Below are positions 18,277-26,203 of a stretch of DNA of 64,000 nt, piece by piece. Below the pieces are notes generated by a model. The model ran no database searches. It was not told the DNA's origin and saw nothing but the letters and a program-made list of their open reading frames with translations. The translations under genes and the position numbers were made by a program. The stretch spans positions 310,001 to 374,000 of the forward strand of contig NZ_WTVG02000038.1 of assembly GCF_012910705.2 (NCBI RefSeq), written 5' to 3'. How positions within the stretch are numbered: position 1 is the stretch's first letter; the number at the start of each line of letters is the position of its first letter. The stretch comes from Aromatoleum anaerobium. Lineage in GTDB: Bacteria; Pseudomonadota; Gammaproteobacteria; Burkholderiales; Rhodocyclaceae.

Positions 18277-18493
18277 GTCGCAGCCTGTCCAGGGAATATG
18301 GTTAGGTGAATCGTACCAAGCGGCAAAGAATAGCACTTCGGAAACGAAACGGGCATTGCGCAACTCGGGCCACTCCCCGGCGCATCGGGTCGATTTGCCC
18401 CTTCGCGCGGCGTCCCGGCAACGCCTTGCATTTTGAAAAAATGTGCCCGGAAACGGATTCGCAGCGCCGGTGCGAGTCGGCTAGAATGCTGCG

Positions 18494-18940
18494 ATGCACA
18501 CCGCTTGCCACCCTGCGATCGCAGCGGAAAAGACCGTTTTTTCGCTGCCGCTGAGGGTCTATTACGAAGACACCGATGCCGCCGGCGTCGTCTATTACGC
18601 CAACTACCTGCGCTTTTGCGAGCGCGCGCGCACCGAAACCCTCAGGGAAATCGGCTTCGAGCAGCAGGCACTGCTCACCGAACAACGGATCGCCTTCGTC
18701 GTGCGCTCGGTAAAGGCCGACTATCTGTCACCCGGATTCCTCGATGATGCGTTACACGTCGTGTCGAACATCGACACGGTCGGCGGCGCGAGCCTGGTTT
18801 TTGCGCAACGCGTGCTGCGCGACACCGAACTCCTGTTCGATGGCCGCTTCGTGATCGCCTGCGTCCATCTCGACAAAAAACGCCCCACCCCCTTCCCTGC
18901 CGAAATACGTTCCAGACTGGAAAAACTCGTTCAAGCATGA
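18494..18940 (+). CDS. ybgC: Tol-Pal-associated acyl-CoA thioesterase YbgC
   Basis: 148 residues with the 4-hydroxybenzoyl-CoA thioesterase hot-dog fold. VYYEDTDAAGVVYYANYLRFCERARTE contains the catalytic Asp and the family signature. The enzyme hydrolyses short-chain acyl-CoA or acts on acyl carrier protein/phospholipid intermediates in the cytoplasm. It is the first gene of the tol-pal operon, overlapping tolQ by 4 bp. Confidence 0.95.
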   Translation: MHTACHPAIAAEKTVFSLPLRVYYEDTDAAGVVYYANYLRFCERARTETLREIGFEQQALLTEQRIAFVVRSVKADYLSPGFLDDALHVVSNIDTVGGASLVFAQRVLRDTELLFDGRFVIACVHLDKKRPTPFPAEIRSRLEKLVQA

Positions 18941-19611
18941 CCCTCACCGAAAACCTCTCCATCATCAGCCTGGTCAGCCAGGCCAGCGTCCTCGTGCAGC
19001 TGGTGATGGCACTGCTCGCCGGCCTCTCCCTCGTTTCCTGGTACTGGATTTTCCGCAAGTCGTTCCAGATCCGCTCGGCACGCAACAAGACCAACGGCTT
19101 CGAGCGCGACTTCTGGAGCGGCGGCGACCTCAACGGACTGTTCCAGTCGGCCGCCGCGGCGCGCCATCAGACGGGCGGCATGGAGCGCATCTTCGAATCG
19201 GGCTATCGCGAATTCACCAAGCTGCGCGCGAAAAGCCACGACCACGCGGCGACGATCGATGGCGCCCGCCGCGCGATGCGCGCAACCTACCAGCGCGAAA
19301 TGGACGACCTCGAAGCCCACCTCGCGTTTCTCGCCTCGGTCGGTTCGGTCTCGCCGTATATCGGTCTGCTCGGTACGGTGTGGGGAATCATGAACGCGTT
19401 CCGCGGCCTGTCCAACGTCAGCTCGGCGACGCTCGCCCAGGTCGCGCCCGGCATCGCCGAAGCCCTCGTCGCCACCGCTATTGGCCTGTTCGCCGCGATT
19501 CCGGCGGTCGTCGCGTATAACCGCTTCGCCCACGACATCGACCGGATCGGCATCCGCTTCGAAAGCTTCATGGAAGAGTTCTCGAACATCCTGCAGCGCC
19601 AGCTGCGCTGA
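18937..19611 (+). CDS. tolQ: Tol-Pal system proton channel subunit TolQ
   Basis: 224 residues of the MotA/TolQ/ExbB family. One TM helix lies near residues 15-38, the cytoplasmic loop holds RREMDDLEAHLAFLASVGSVSPYIGLLGTVWGIM, and the last two helices fall near ~130-160 and ~170-195 (APGIAEALVATAIGLFAAIPAVVAYN). With TolR it converts the proton gradient into force for outer-membrane constriction at division. It overlaps ybgC by 4 bp. Confidence 0.96.
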   Translation: MTLTENLSIISLVSQASVLVQLVMALLAGLSLVSWYWIFRKSFQIRSARNKTNGFERDFWSGGDLNGLFQSAAAARHQTGGMERIFESGYREFTKLRAKSHDHAATIDGARRAMRATYQREMDDLEAHLAFLASVGSVSPYIGLLGTVWGIMNAFRGLSNVSSATLAQVAPGIAEALVATAIGLFAAIPAVVAYNRFAHDIDRIGIRFESFMEEFSNILQRQLR

Positions 19612-19628
19612 GCGCCGGAGGTTTTGCG

Positions 19629-20042
19629 ATGCGCCAGCGCCGCCTGATGAACCAGATCAACGTCGTGCCGTACATCGACGTCATGCTGGTCCTCCTCGTC
19701 ATATTCATGGTCACCGCGCCGATGATCCAGACCGGCAGCGTCGACCTGCCGACCGTCGACCAAGTGCCCCAGACCCCGCTCGAGGCGATGCTCGTCGTCG
19801 TCAAGCGCGACGGTTCGCTCGCCCTCAAGGCGACCGGCGGCTCGACAGAGCAGGCGATGAGCAATAACGAACTGCTGCGCGAACTGCGCCGGGCGATCGA
19901 GCGCAACCCACTCCAGCCGGTCGTCATTGCCGCCGACCGGAAGGTCAGCTACGAGAAAGTCATGGATACGCTGAATGGCCTGCGCCAGGCGGGGATCCAG
20001 AAGGTCGGCCTGCAGACGCAGGCGGGCAGCAGCGGGCGATGA
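19629..20042 (+). CDS. tolR: Tol-Pal system protein TolR
   Basis: 137 residues of the ExbD/TolR family. A single TM helix (VVPYIDVMLVLLVIFMVTAPM) contains the essential Asp of YIDVMLVL. A periplasmic domain follows, with VVIAADRKVSYEKVMDTLNGLRQAG near the C-terminus. It partners with TolQ in the inner membrane. It lies 17 bp after tolQ and overlaps tolA by 4 bp. Confidence 0.96.
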   Translation: MRQRRLMNQINVVPYIDVMLVLLVIFMVTAPMIQTGSVDLPTVDQVPQTPLEAMLVVVKRDGSLALKATGGSTEQAMSNNELLRELRRAIERNPLQPVVIAADRKVSYEKVMDTLNGLRQAGIQKVGLQTQAGSSGR

Positions 20043-20971
20043 ACGACGCAGTCCCGAATTCCCACCGCGACGAGCCGGGAAAATGGGCATCGCTCGCGCT
20101 GACGATTGCCGTCCATCTCGGCCTCATTGCGTTTCTCGTGCTGGGCGTGCGCTGGCAAAGCGCTCCGCCCGCGGCGCTGGAAGTCGACCTGGTGGCCGCA
20201 GTCCCGGCGCACCCCGCACCGCCAAAGCCAGAACCGGCGCCCGAACCGAAGCAGGAACCGAAGCCGATCCCCAAGCCGGAGCCGAAGCCGATTCCCAAGC
20301 CCGAGCCGAAGCCGATTCCCAAGCCCGAGCCCGAGCCGCCAAAGCCGGCCCCGAAACCCGAGCCGCCGAAAGCGCAGGCAAAGCCCGACATCGCCATGAA
20401 GGCGCCCGAGGCGAAGAAACCGGTCAAACCGGAACCCAAGCCCGAACCCCCGAAGCCGGAGCCGAAAAAACCGGAACCGAAGAAGCCGGAACCGAAACCG
20501 GAGCCCAAACTCCCGGAGCCGAAGAAACCCGAGCCGGAACCGGCGAAACCGCAGACCAGGAAACCCGAACCGGTCGTGCCGCCGAAAGATGACTACATGG
20601 CGCAGCGCCTGGCGCAGGAAACCGAACGCACACAACTCGAACGAATGATGCGCGACGACGTCGCCCATGCGGCGGCGGCCCGCAACCGTGCCGCCGGCGA
20701 CGCCTACGAGAATGCCCTGCGGACCAAGGTGCGCGGCAATCTGCTGCGCCCCCCCGGCCTGAGCGGCAATCCGGAAGCCGTTTTCGAGGTGGACCAGCTA
20801 CCGAGCGGCGAAGTGATTGCGATCCGTCTCAAGCGCTCGTCCGGCATCCCCGCGCTCGACGAGGCCATCGAACGCGCCATCCGCCGCTCGAGCCCACTGC
20901 CGCTGCCCGAAGCGAAGGAACTTTTCCAGCGCACGCTCGAACTGAAGTTCAAGCCTCTCGACGAGGACTAA
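20039..20971 (+). CDS. tolA: Tol-Pal system protein TolA
   Basis: 310 residues. One TM helix lies near residues 20-42 (LALTIAVHLGLIAFLVLGV). Residues ~60-185 form a rigid Pro/Lys/Glu-rich linker of PEPK/PKPE repeats instead of the Ala-rich helix of E. coli TolA. The C-terminal ~100 residues form the TonB-like domain that contacts TolB/Pal and colicins (GDAYENALRTKVRGNLLRPPG through FQRTLELKFKPLDED). The linker's DNA includes an in-frame tandem 24-bp repeat at 20264-20335. It overlaps tolR by 4 bp. Confidence 0.92.
   Translation: MNDAVPNSHRDEPGKWASLALTIAVHLGLIAFLVLGVRWQSAPPAALEVDLVAAVPAHPAPPKPEPAPEPKQEPKPIPKPEPKPIPKPEPKPIPKPEPEPPKPAPKPEPPKAQAKPDIAMKAPEAKKPVKPEPKPEPPKPEPKKPEPKKPEPKPEPKLPEPKKPEPEPAKPQTRKPEPVVPPKDDYMAQRLAQETERTQLERMMRDDVAHAAAARNRAAGDAYENALRTKVRGNLLRPPGLSGNPEAVFEVDQLPSGEVIAIRLKRSSGIPALDEAIERAIRRSSPLPLPEAKELFQRTLELKFKPLDED
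20264..20335 (+). repeat. Three tandem 24-bp units inside tolA
   Basis: Units at 20264-20287, 20288-20311 and 20312-20335 each encode PIPKPEPK or PIPKPEPE and differ at only a few bases. Being a multiple of three bases, unit gain or loss would change the periplasmic linker length without breaking the frame. Confidence 0.85.
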
Positions 20972-21049
20972 GAGGTGCGTGTCATCTTCCCTGCGCCTGT
21001 TGTTCGGATTCGTTCGTTATAATTGCCAATTGACGGCCACCGCCACGCC

Positions 21050-22330
21050 ATGAATATCCTCCTCTCCCGTTTCCGCCTGCTGCTCGCTGCCACCCTTGCG
21101 ACCCTCTCGTGGGCCGCTCATGCGCAGCTCTCGATCGAAATCACGGGCGCGGGTGCAACGCGGTTTCCGGTCGCCATTCCGCTCTTCGAGAACGAAGGAT
21201 CCCTGCCGCGGGGCATCACGGATGTGGTCCGCGCGGACCTGGAGCGCAGCGGCCTGTTCAGCCTCATCGACATGGGTCTCGTCGCGATGCCCGCAACGGC
21301 GGTGCCCGATCTCGCCGGCGTGCGCGCTCGCGGCGCCGACGCAGTGCTTGCGGGGAGCCTCTACCCGCAAGCCGACGGGCGCTACGACGTGCGCTTCCGG
21401 TTGTTCGACACCCAGAAGCAGACCGAACTCGGCGGACTGTCGCTGCGCATGACCCCGGCGCAGAACCGCGCGACGGCGCATCGCATTGCCGACTTTGTGT
21501 ACGAAAAGCTCACCGGCCAGCCGGGCTACTTCGCGACCCGCATCGCCTATGTCGTGAAGAGCGGCCCGCGCTACGAACTGCAGATCGCCGACGCCGACGG
21601 AATGAACGCGCAGACCGCGCTCGCGTCGCGCGAACCGATCATCTCGCCGGCCTGGGCGCCGGACGGCCAGCGGCTCGCCTACGTGTCGTTCGAGGCCAAG
21701 AAGCCCGTCGTGTATGTGCATACGCTGGCAACGGGCCAGCGCCAGGTCGTCGCGAATTTCAAGGGCTCGAACTCGGCGCCGACGTGGGCCCCCGACGGTC
21801 AGCGGCTCGCAGTCGTGCTGACGAAGGACGGCCAGTCCCAGCTGTACGTCCTCAACGCGGACGGCTCCGGCCTGCGCCGGATGGCGACCTCATCGGGAAT
21901 CGACACCGAACCGGCTTGGTCGCCCGACGGAGAATGGATCTATTTCAGTTCCGATCGCGGCGGCAGCGCCCAGATCTACCGGATTCCGGCAACGGGCGGC
22001 AGTGCCCAGCGGGTGACTTTCGAAGGCAATTACAACGTGACGCCGCGCCTCTCCCCGGACGGCCGCAGCCTCGCCTTCATCACCCGCAACAACGGACGCT
22101 TTCAGGTCGCGGTGATGGACCTCGCGACCCGACAGACCACGATCCTCACCGACTCGTCACGCGACGAGTCACCCAGCTTCGCTCCCAACGGCCGCATGAT
22201 CCTGTACGCCTCAGAAAGTGGCGGACGCGGAGTCCTCGCGGCAGTGTCGTCCGACGGCCGGGTGAAACAGCGTCTTTCGGTGCAGGCCGCCGACGTGCGC
22301 GAACCCTCATGGGGACCGCTCACAAGGTAA
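21050..22330 (+). CDS. tolB: Tol-Pal system beta-propeller protein TolB
   Basis: 426 residues. A signal peptide is seen at the start ([23 protein letters not shown], cleavage after AHA). The N-terminal alpha/beta domain is followed by a six-bladed propeller with repeated [31 protein letters not shown] and [13 protein letters not shown] units. It is periplasmic and binds Pal and TolA. ATG 21050 is chosen because the signal peptide starts there; the frame is open to 21023. Confidence 0.96.
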   Translation: MNILLSRFRLLLAATLATLSWAAHAQLSIEITGAGATRFPVAIPLFENEGSLPRGITDVVRADLERSGLFSLIDMGLVAMPATAVPDLAGVRARGADAVLAGSLYPQADGRYDVRFRLFDTQKQTELGGLSLRMTPAQNRATAHRIADFVYEKLTGQPGYFATRIAYVVKSGPRYELQIADADGMNAQTALASREPIISPAWAPDGQRLAYVSFEAKKPVVYVHTLATGQRQVVANFKGSNSAPTWAPDGQRLAVVLTKDGQSQLYVLNADGSGLRRMATSSGIDTEPAWSPDGEWIYFSSDRGGSAQIYRIPATGGSAQRVTFEGNYNVTPRLSPDGRSLAFITRNNGRFQVAVMDLATRQTTILTDSSRDESPSFAPNGRMILYASESGGRGVLAAVSSDGRVKQRLSVQAADVREPSWGPLTR

Positions 22331-22366
22331 CAACCACTGCTGTTCGTCTCATTACAAGGAAAATTC

Positions 22367-22894
22367 ATGAAGAAATTCGTTCTGCCCGCACTGCTCGTCG
22401 CATTGCTGGCCGGTTGCAGCAGCACCGGGACTTTCGACCAGGCAGGCGGCACCGCTGTCGAAGACCGCTCGACGGGCGCCCCCGGCGTGGCCACGGTCAC
22501 CGCACCGAGCATGGCGGGTTCGGGCATCGCCGCCCTGACCGACCCGAACAATATCCTGTCGAAACGCAGCGTGTTCTTCGACTTCGACCAGTTCGTCATC
22601 AAGCCCGAAGCTCGTCCGCTGATCGAGGCCCATGCACGTTTCCTCGTGCAGAACCCGCAGATGAAGATGCTGATCCAGGGCAACACCGACGAACTCGGCA
22701 GCCGTGAATACAACCTCGCGCTGGGCCAGAAGCGGGCCGACGCGGTGCGCCAGGCGCTGACGCTGCTGGGCGCGAAGGAATCGCAGATCGAGTCGGTCAG
22801 CCTCGGCGAAGAAAAACCGCGTTGCGGCGAAAGCAATGAATCGTGCTTCGCGCAGAACCGCCGCGGCGACATGCTGTATTCGGGCGAGTTCTGA
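22367..22894 (+). CDS. pal: Peptidoglycan-associated lipoprotein Pal
   Basis: 175 residues. A lipoprotein signal with lipobox LLAGC puts the acylated Cys near residue 18. An OmpA-like peptidoglycan-binding domain follows, with FFDFDQFVIKPEARPLIEAHARFL and IQGNTDELGSREYNLALGQKRADAV, containing the diaminopimelate-binding Asp and Arg. It links the outer membrane to the cell wall and to TolB. The TGA stop overlaps the next gene's ATG by one base. Confidence 0.97.
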   Translation: MKKFVLPALLVALLAGCSSTGTFDQAGGTAVEDRSTGAPGVATVTAPSMAGSGIAALTDPNNILSKRSVFFDFDQFVIKPEARPLIEAHARFLVQNPQMKMLIQGNTDELGSREYNLALGQKRADAVRQALTLLGAKESQIESVSLGEEKPRCGESNESCFAQNRRGDMLYSGEF

Positions 22895-23637
22895 TGAAAC
22901 GCCTCCTGCCGCTGGCAATGCTTGCCGCATTGTCGTCGATGGGGCCCGCGCAGGCGGGTCTTTTCACCGACGACGGGGCGCGGCGCGCGATATCCGACAT
23001 GCGGATGGAATTGAACGGCCGCCTCGAGCGGCTGGAGGCGAGCAGCCGCGGGCAGCTCGAACTGGCGAGCCAGAACGAGCTGCTGAAGGCCGAGATTTCC
23101 CGGTTGCACGGTCAACTCGAAGTCCTGCTGCACGAAGTCGAATCACTCAAGCAGCGCCAGCGCGATTTCTATGTCGACCTCGACACTCGCGTGCGCCAGA
23201 TCGAAAGCAGCCGCACCGCGTCCGCCACCACCACGGCGCCGAACGCCCCCCCGCCCGATCCTGCAGCCGAATCGGCGCAGTACGAGGCCGCGCTGAATCT
23301 CCTCAAGGAGGGCCGGTACAAGGACGCACTGACCGGTTTCGAGCAGTTCATCAGGGAGCACCCGCAAAGCACCTTCCTCCCCGGCGCGCACTTCTGGGCC
23401 GGTAACGCCGCGCTACAGGCCAAGGAAGTCGCCGCGGCAAGCACCTACTTCAACACCGTCCTCAAAACCTGGCCGCAGGACGCCGCCGCGCCGGACGCGA
23501 TGCTCGGCCTAGCAAACAGCCAGCAAGCACTGGGCGATGCGAAGACCTCGCAGGAAACACTGAAAAAACTTGTCGAGCGGTTTCCCGACAGTTCCGCCGC
23601 GCAGGCGGCCCGTCAGCGGCTCGGCGTAAAGCGTTAA
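22894..23637 (+). CDS. cpoB: Cell division coordinator CpoB (YbgF)
   Basis: 247 residues. A signal peptide (LPLAMLAALSSMGPAQA) leads into a coiled coil at ~35-100, the trimerising YbgF_N region. A Thr/Ala/Pro linker follows, and the C-terminal ~120 residues carry three TPR-like repeats (EAALNLLKEGRYKDALTGFEQFI, GAHFWAGNAALQAKEVAAASTYF, DAMLGLANSQQALGDAKTSQETL). It is periplasmic and coordinates PBP1B with Tol during constriction. It closes the tol-pal operon. Confidence 0.94.
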   Translation: MKRLLPLAMLAALSSMGPAQAGLFTDDGARRAISDMRMELNGRLERLEASSRGQLELASQNELLKAEISRLHGQLEVLLHEVESLKQRQRDFYVDLDTRVRQIESSRTASATTTAPNAPPPDPAAESAQYEAALNLLKEGRYKDALTGFEQFIREHPQSTFLPGAHFWAGNAALQAKEVAAASTYFNTVLKTWPQDAAAPDAMLGLANSQQALGDAKTSQETLKKLVERFPDSSAAQAARQRLGVKR

Positions 23638-23648
23638 ACGGTTCCACG

Positions 23649-24314
23649 ATGCAGCAGGCAAGCGACAGCCACGACGTGAAGGTGCGGATCACCGAGATCT
23701 TCGCGTCACTCCAGGGAGAATCGACGCGAGTCGGCCTGCCCACCGTTTTCGTGCGGCTGACCGGATGTCCGCTGCGCTGTGTGTGGTGCGATACCGAGTA
23801 CGCGTTCCAGGGCGGCGAGAGCCGCAGCATCGCACCGATCGTCGAAGAGGTCCTCGGGCACGGCGTCGAACACGTCTGCGTCACCGGAGGCGAACCGCTC
23901 GCGCAGAAAGGCTGCCTCGCACTACTGGCCGCGTTGTGCGATGCCGGTCTTTCGGTGTCACTCGAAACGAGCGGCGCGCTGGACATCGCCGCCGTCGACC
24001 CGCGCGTGTCGCGTGTCATGGACCTGAAAGCACCCGGCTCCGGCGAGGTCGCGCGCAATCGCTGGGACAACCTCGCGCACCTGAACGAGCGCGACGAAGT
24101 GAAGATCGTCCTCGCCGACCTACGCGACTACGAGTGGGCCATCCAATGCCTCGCCGAACATCAGCTGGCGCGGCGCTGCACGGTCCTGCTTTCGCCCGTA
24201 CAGGGGAAACTCGATCCCGCGCAGCTCGCCGAATGGATCGTGCGCGACCGCCTCCCCGTGCGCTTCCAGCTTCAGCTGCACAAGATTCTCTGGAACGACG
24301 CCCGCGGGCGATAG
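23649..24314 (+). CDS. queE: 7-carboxy-7-deazaguanine synthase
   Basis: 221 residues, a radical SAM enzyme. The cluster motif is CPLRCVWCDTEY (C-x3-C-x2-C, about residue 39), preceded by IFASLQGESTRVGLPTVFVRLTGC. VTGGEPLAQK is the GGE motif. It converts carboxytetrahydropterin to 7-carboxy-7-deazaguanine for queuosine. It lies 11 bp after cpoB and upstream of queC, a common order in betaproteobacteria. Confidence 0.95.
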   Translation: MQQASDSHDVKVRITEIFASLQGESTRVGLPTVFVRLTGCPLRCVWCDTEYAFQGGESRSIAPIVEEVLGHGVEHVCVTGGEPLAQKGCLALLAALCDAGLSVSLETSGALDIAAVDPRVSRVMDLKAPGSGEVARNRWDNLAHLNERDEVKIVLADLRDYEWAIQCLAEHQLARRCTVLLSPVQGKLDPAQLAEWIVRDRLPVRFQLQLHKILWNDARGR

Positions 24315-24417
24315 CGCGGACGCCGGCTGATGGGTCGCAGCCTCCTGTGCTGTGGGTGGGGCGATCCACGGTCCGGCGCGCCGCATTCCTCCCAACCGCT
24401 CGATGAGAACCTTCATC

Positions 24418-25098
24418 ATGACTGAACCGAAACGCGCCATCGTGCTGCTCTCCGGTGGCCTGGACTCCGCAACCTGCCTCGCGATCGCCCGCGAGGCGGG
24501 CTTCGATTGCTACGCGCTGTCGATCGCATACGGGCAGCGCCACACCGCCGAACTGGCCGCGGCACGGCGCGTCGCGCAGAGCCTCGGCGCCCGCGAGCAC
24601 CGGCTCGCTCACGTCAGCCTCGGCGAATTCGGCGGCTCGGCCCTGACGGATTCGTCAATTCCGGTGCCGATCGAAGGCGCGGTCGGCGGCATCCCCGTCA
24701 CCTACGTGCCGGCACGCAACACCGTGATGCTGTCGATCGCGCTCGCGTGGGCGGAAGTCCTCGGCGCCCAGGACATCTACGTCGGCGTCAACGCCGTCGA
24801 TTACTCCGGCTACCCGGACTGCCGCCCGGAATTCATAGCGGCCTTCGAGGCAATGGCCAACCTCGCCACCAAGGCGGGCACCGAGGGCGCGCACATCACG
24901 ATCCACGCACCGCTGATCCAGCTGTCCAAAGCCGGCATCATCCAGCGGGGAACCGCTCTCGGCGTCGACTACGCCCAGACCGTCTCATGCTACCAGGCCG
25001 ATGACGCCGGCCGCGCCTGCGGCCTGTGCGACGCCTGCCGCCTGCGCAAAGCCGGATTCGAAGCTGCGGGCATCCCCGATCCGACTCCCTATCAGTAA
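24418..25098 (+). CDS. queC: 7-cyano-7-deazaguanine synthase
   Basis: 226 residues. The PP-loop motif [15 protein letters not shown] lies near residue 11, and the zinc site cysteines are in [25 protein letters not shown] near the C-terminus. It makes preQ0 from 7-carboxy-7-deazaguanine with ATP and ammonia. I chose ATG 24418 ([11 protein letters not shown]); ATG 24403 in frame is possible. No strong ribosome-binding site is visible before either. Confidence 0.95.
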   Translation: MTEPKRAIVLLSGGLDSATCLAIAREAGFDCYALSIAYGQRHTAELAAARRVAQSLGAREHRLAHVSLGEFGGSALTDSSIPVPIEGAVGGIPVTYVPARNTVMLSIALAWAEVLGAQDIYVGVNAVDYSGYPDCRPEFIAAFEAMANLATKAGTEGAHITIHAPLIQLSKAGIIQRGTALGVDYAQTVSCYQADDAGRACGLCDACRLRKAGFEAAGIPDPTPYQ

Positions 25099-25253
25099 AC
25101 CTGCCTGCGTCACCGGCCTCCGGATTCCGGCCCTTTCTGCCGCACCCAGCCCGCGCCCGAGCGCGGTTGATCGGCAGGGGCGTCCTTTCCCCGCGCTACA
25201 GCAAGCTATCGGATCGTGAAAATGCCATTGAGAAACCCGTTTATCACGATAAC

Positions 25254-25282
25254 TTGACGTGCCCGGCAGCATTCCCTAGAAT
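25254..25282 (+). promoter_or_regulatory. Sigma-70 promoter of the tRNA-Lys operon
   Basis: TTGACG (25254-25259) and TAGAAT (25277-25282) are separated by exactly 17 bp. The predicted start of transcription is about 12 bp before the first tRNA. This is the strongest vegetative promoter I can identify by eye in the window. Confidence 0.85.
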
Positions 25283-25300
25283 CGCAATCCTTCTAGGTTT

Positions 25301-25376
25301 GGGTCGTTAGCTCAGCTGGTAGAGCAGCGGACTTTTAATCCGTTGGTCGCAGGTTCGAATCCCGCACGGCCTACCA
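25301..25376 (+). tRNA. tRNA-Lys (anticodon TTT)
   Basis: 76 nt including encoded CCA. The D-arm GCTCAGCTGGTAGAGC, anticodon loop CTTTTAA and T-loop TTCGAAT are all present. Two oddities stand out: the acceptor stem has a G1-U72 wobble and a U4-G69 wobble (GGGTCGT against ACGGCCT), and the T-stem has an A-C mismatch at its third pair (GCAGG against CCCGC). The rest folds normally. Confidence 0.93.
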
Positions 25377-25390
25377 AAAAACACAGAACC

Positions 25391-25466
25391 GGGGGTATAG
25401 CTCAGTTGGTAGAGCAGCTGACTCTTAATCAGTAGGTCGTAGGTTCGAATCCTACTGCCCCCACCA
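25391..25466 (+). tRNA. tRNA-Lys (anticodon CTT)
   Basis: 76 nt with encoded CCA, 14 bp after the first tRNA. The acceptor stem GGGGGTA/TGCCCCC, D-arm and T-arm all pair well. The anticodon loop is CTCTTAA, giving CUU, which reads AAG. It is co-transcribed with the UUU tRNA and followed by a terminator. Confidence 0.95.
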
Positions 25467-25482
25467 GCAGATTCAAGCACTT

Positions 25483-25510
25483 AGGCCAGTTCTCGCGAGC
25501 TGGCCTTTTT
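25483..25510 (+). terminator. Intrinsic terminator of the tRNA-Lys operon
   Basis: AGGCCAG and CTGGCCT form a 7-bp stem around a 10-nt loop, followed directly by a run of T. It begins 17 bp after the second tRNA. Confidence 0.9.
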
Positions 25511-25522
25511 GCTTTCTGGAGA

Positions 25523-25783
25523 TCAGGTAGAGATAGAACCAGCGCCCCTGCACCTGCGTGCAAACGAAAGCAACTGCTCGTGACAGCGGCGAAAAAGCTT
25601 CAGTCGCGGCCCGAACTCGGGGACTGAGATTGCCACCCCCTTACGGGCCGCAATAGCCCATTCGTTTGGACTCCACTTTGAAACCTTGTCAGGATCAATT
25701 CCAAGGGACAGGGTAATCGCCTCATGCGCCGACAGTCTCGGCATATGTCGCCAAATAGCCCAGTTCGGTTCAGGCTTGCTCAT
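25523..25783 (-). CDS. Hypothetical protein of mobile-element type, probably truncated (86 aa)
   Basis: 86 residues starting MSKPEPNWAIWRHMPRLSAHEAITLSLGIDPDKV. The WxxWRxMPxLxxxEAxxLSLGIxPD pattern resembles N-termini of hypothetical proteins I associate with integrated elements of betaproteobacteria; those are usually longer. Here the frame stops soon after FGPRLKLFRRCHEQLL with a low-complexity end, suggesting a 3' truncation near the tRNA-Lys end. Function unknown. Together with its neighbours it marks a small accessory patch beside the tRNAs. Confidence 0.5.
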   Translation of the reverse strand: MSKPEPNWAIWRHMPRLSAHEAITLSLGIDPDKVSKWSPNEWAIAARKGVAISVPEFGPRLKLFRRCHEQLLSFARRCRGAGSIST

Positions 25784-25882
25784 CGTTCGCGCCCCTTCGT
25801 GCGCCCCTCAGGTAGGTGCCGCGCCAGCCGGGTGAAGGTGTCCCGGTTTTCCCTCCGTCGAGGTAGGCGCGGCGTTGCTCGG

Positions 25883-26170
25883 TCACGCGCTCAACGCCTC
25901 GATGACGGCGGCCGGGTTGCGCTCGATGACGTTCAGCAGCACGAGTGCGGGGCCGTGTGGCGTGCGGTCGCCTCGCTCCCAATGGCGAAGCGTGGCAGTC
26001 GAGAAGCCGAAGCGGGCGGCGAACTGCTCCTGTGTCATGCCCACCTTGGCGCGCAACGCTTTTACATCCACCGGGCGCGGCCGGTGGATGCGAGTTGCCG
26101 GGGCGCGGCCTTCGGCGTGCTCGATGGCCTCCATCAAACCGCGCTTGATGCTTTCGAATGCGGTGCTCAT
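25883..26170 (-). CDS. XRE-family antitoxin, HigA2/NadS-like
   Basis: 95 residues starting MSTAFESIKRGLMEAIEHAEGR. The HTH lies in the second half (VDVKALRAKVGMTQEQFAARFGFSTATLRHWERGDRTPHGPAL), and the protein ends NPAAVIEALSA, typical of this antitoxin class. It would neutralise the RelE-like toxin and repress the operon. Its ATG at 26170 overlaps the TGA at 26167-26169 of the interrupted toxin frame. The toxin body is now 1.8 kb upstream, beyond an IS605-type element, so its native promoter is separated from it. Confidence 0.82.
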   Translation of the reverse strand: MSTAFESIKRGLMEAIEHAEGRAPATRIHRPRPVDVKALRAKVGMTQEQFAARFGFSTATLRHWERGDRTPHGPALVLLNVIERNPAAVIEALSA

Positions 26171-26203
26171 GTTCGTTTCCCTCTCCATGCTTTGACCAGC
26201 AGC
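26167..26203 (-). pseudogene. 3' remnant of the interrupted toxin gene
   Basis: Joining base 27978 to 26203 on the minus strand regenerates an open toxin frame ending LLVKAWRGKRT and stopping in the TGA that overlaps the antitoxin ATG. The joined gene would encode 112 residues, the usual size for this toxin family. This 37-bp remnant is now read as the end of tnpB. Confidence 0.7.
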
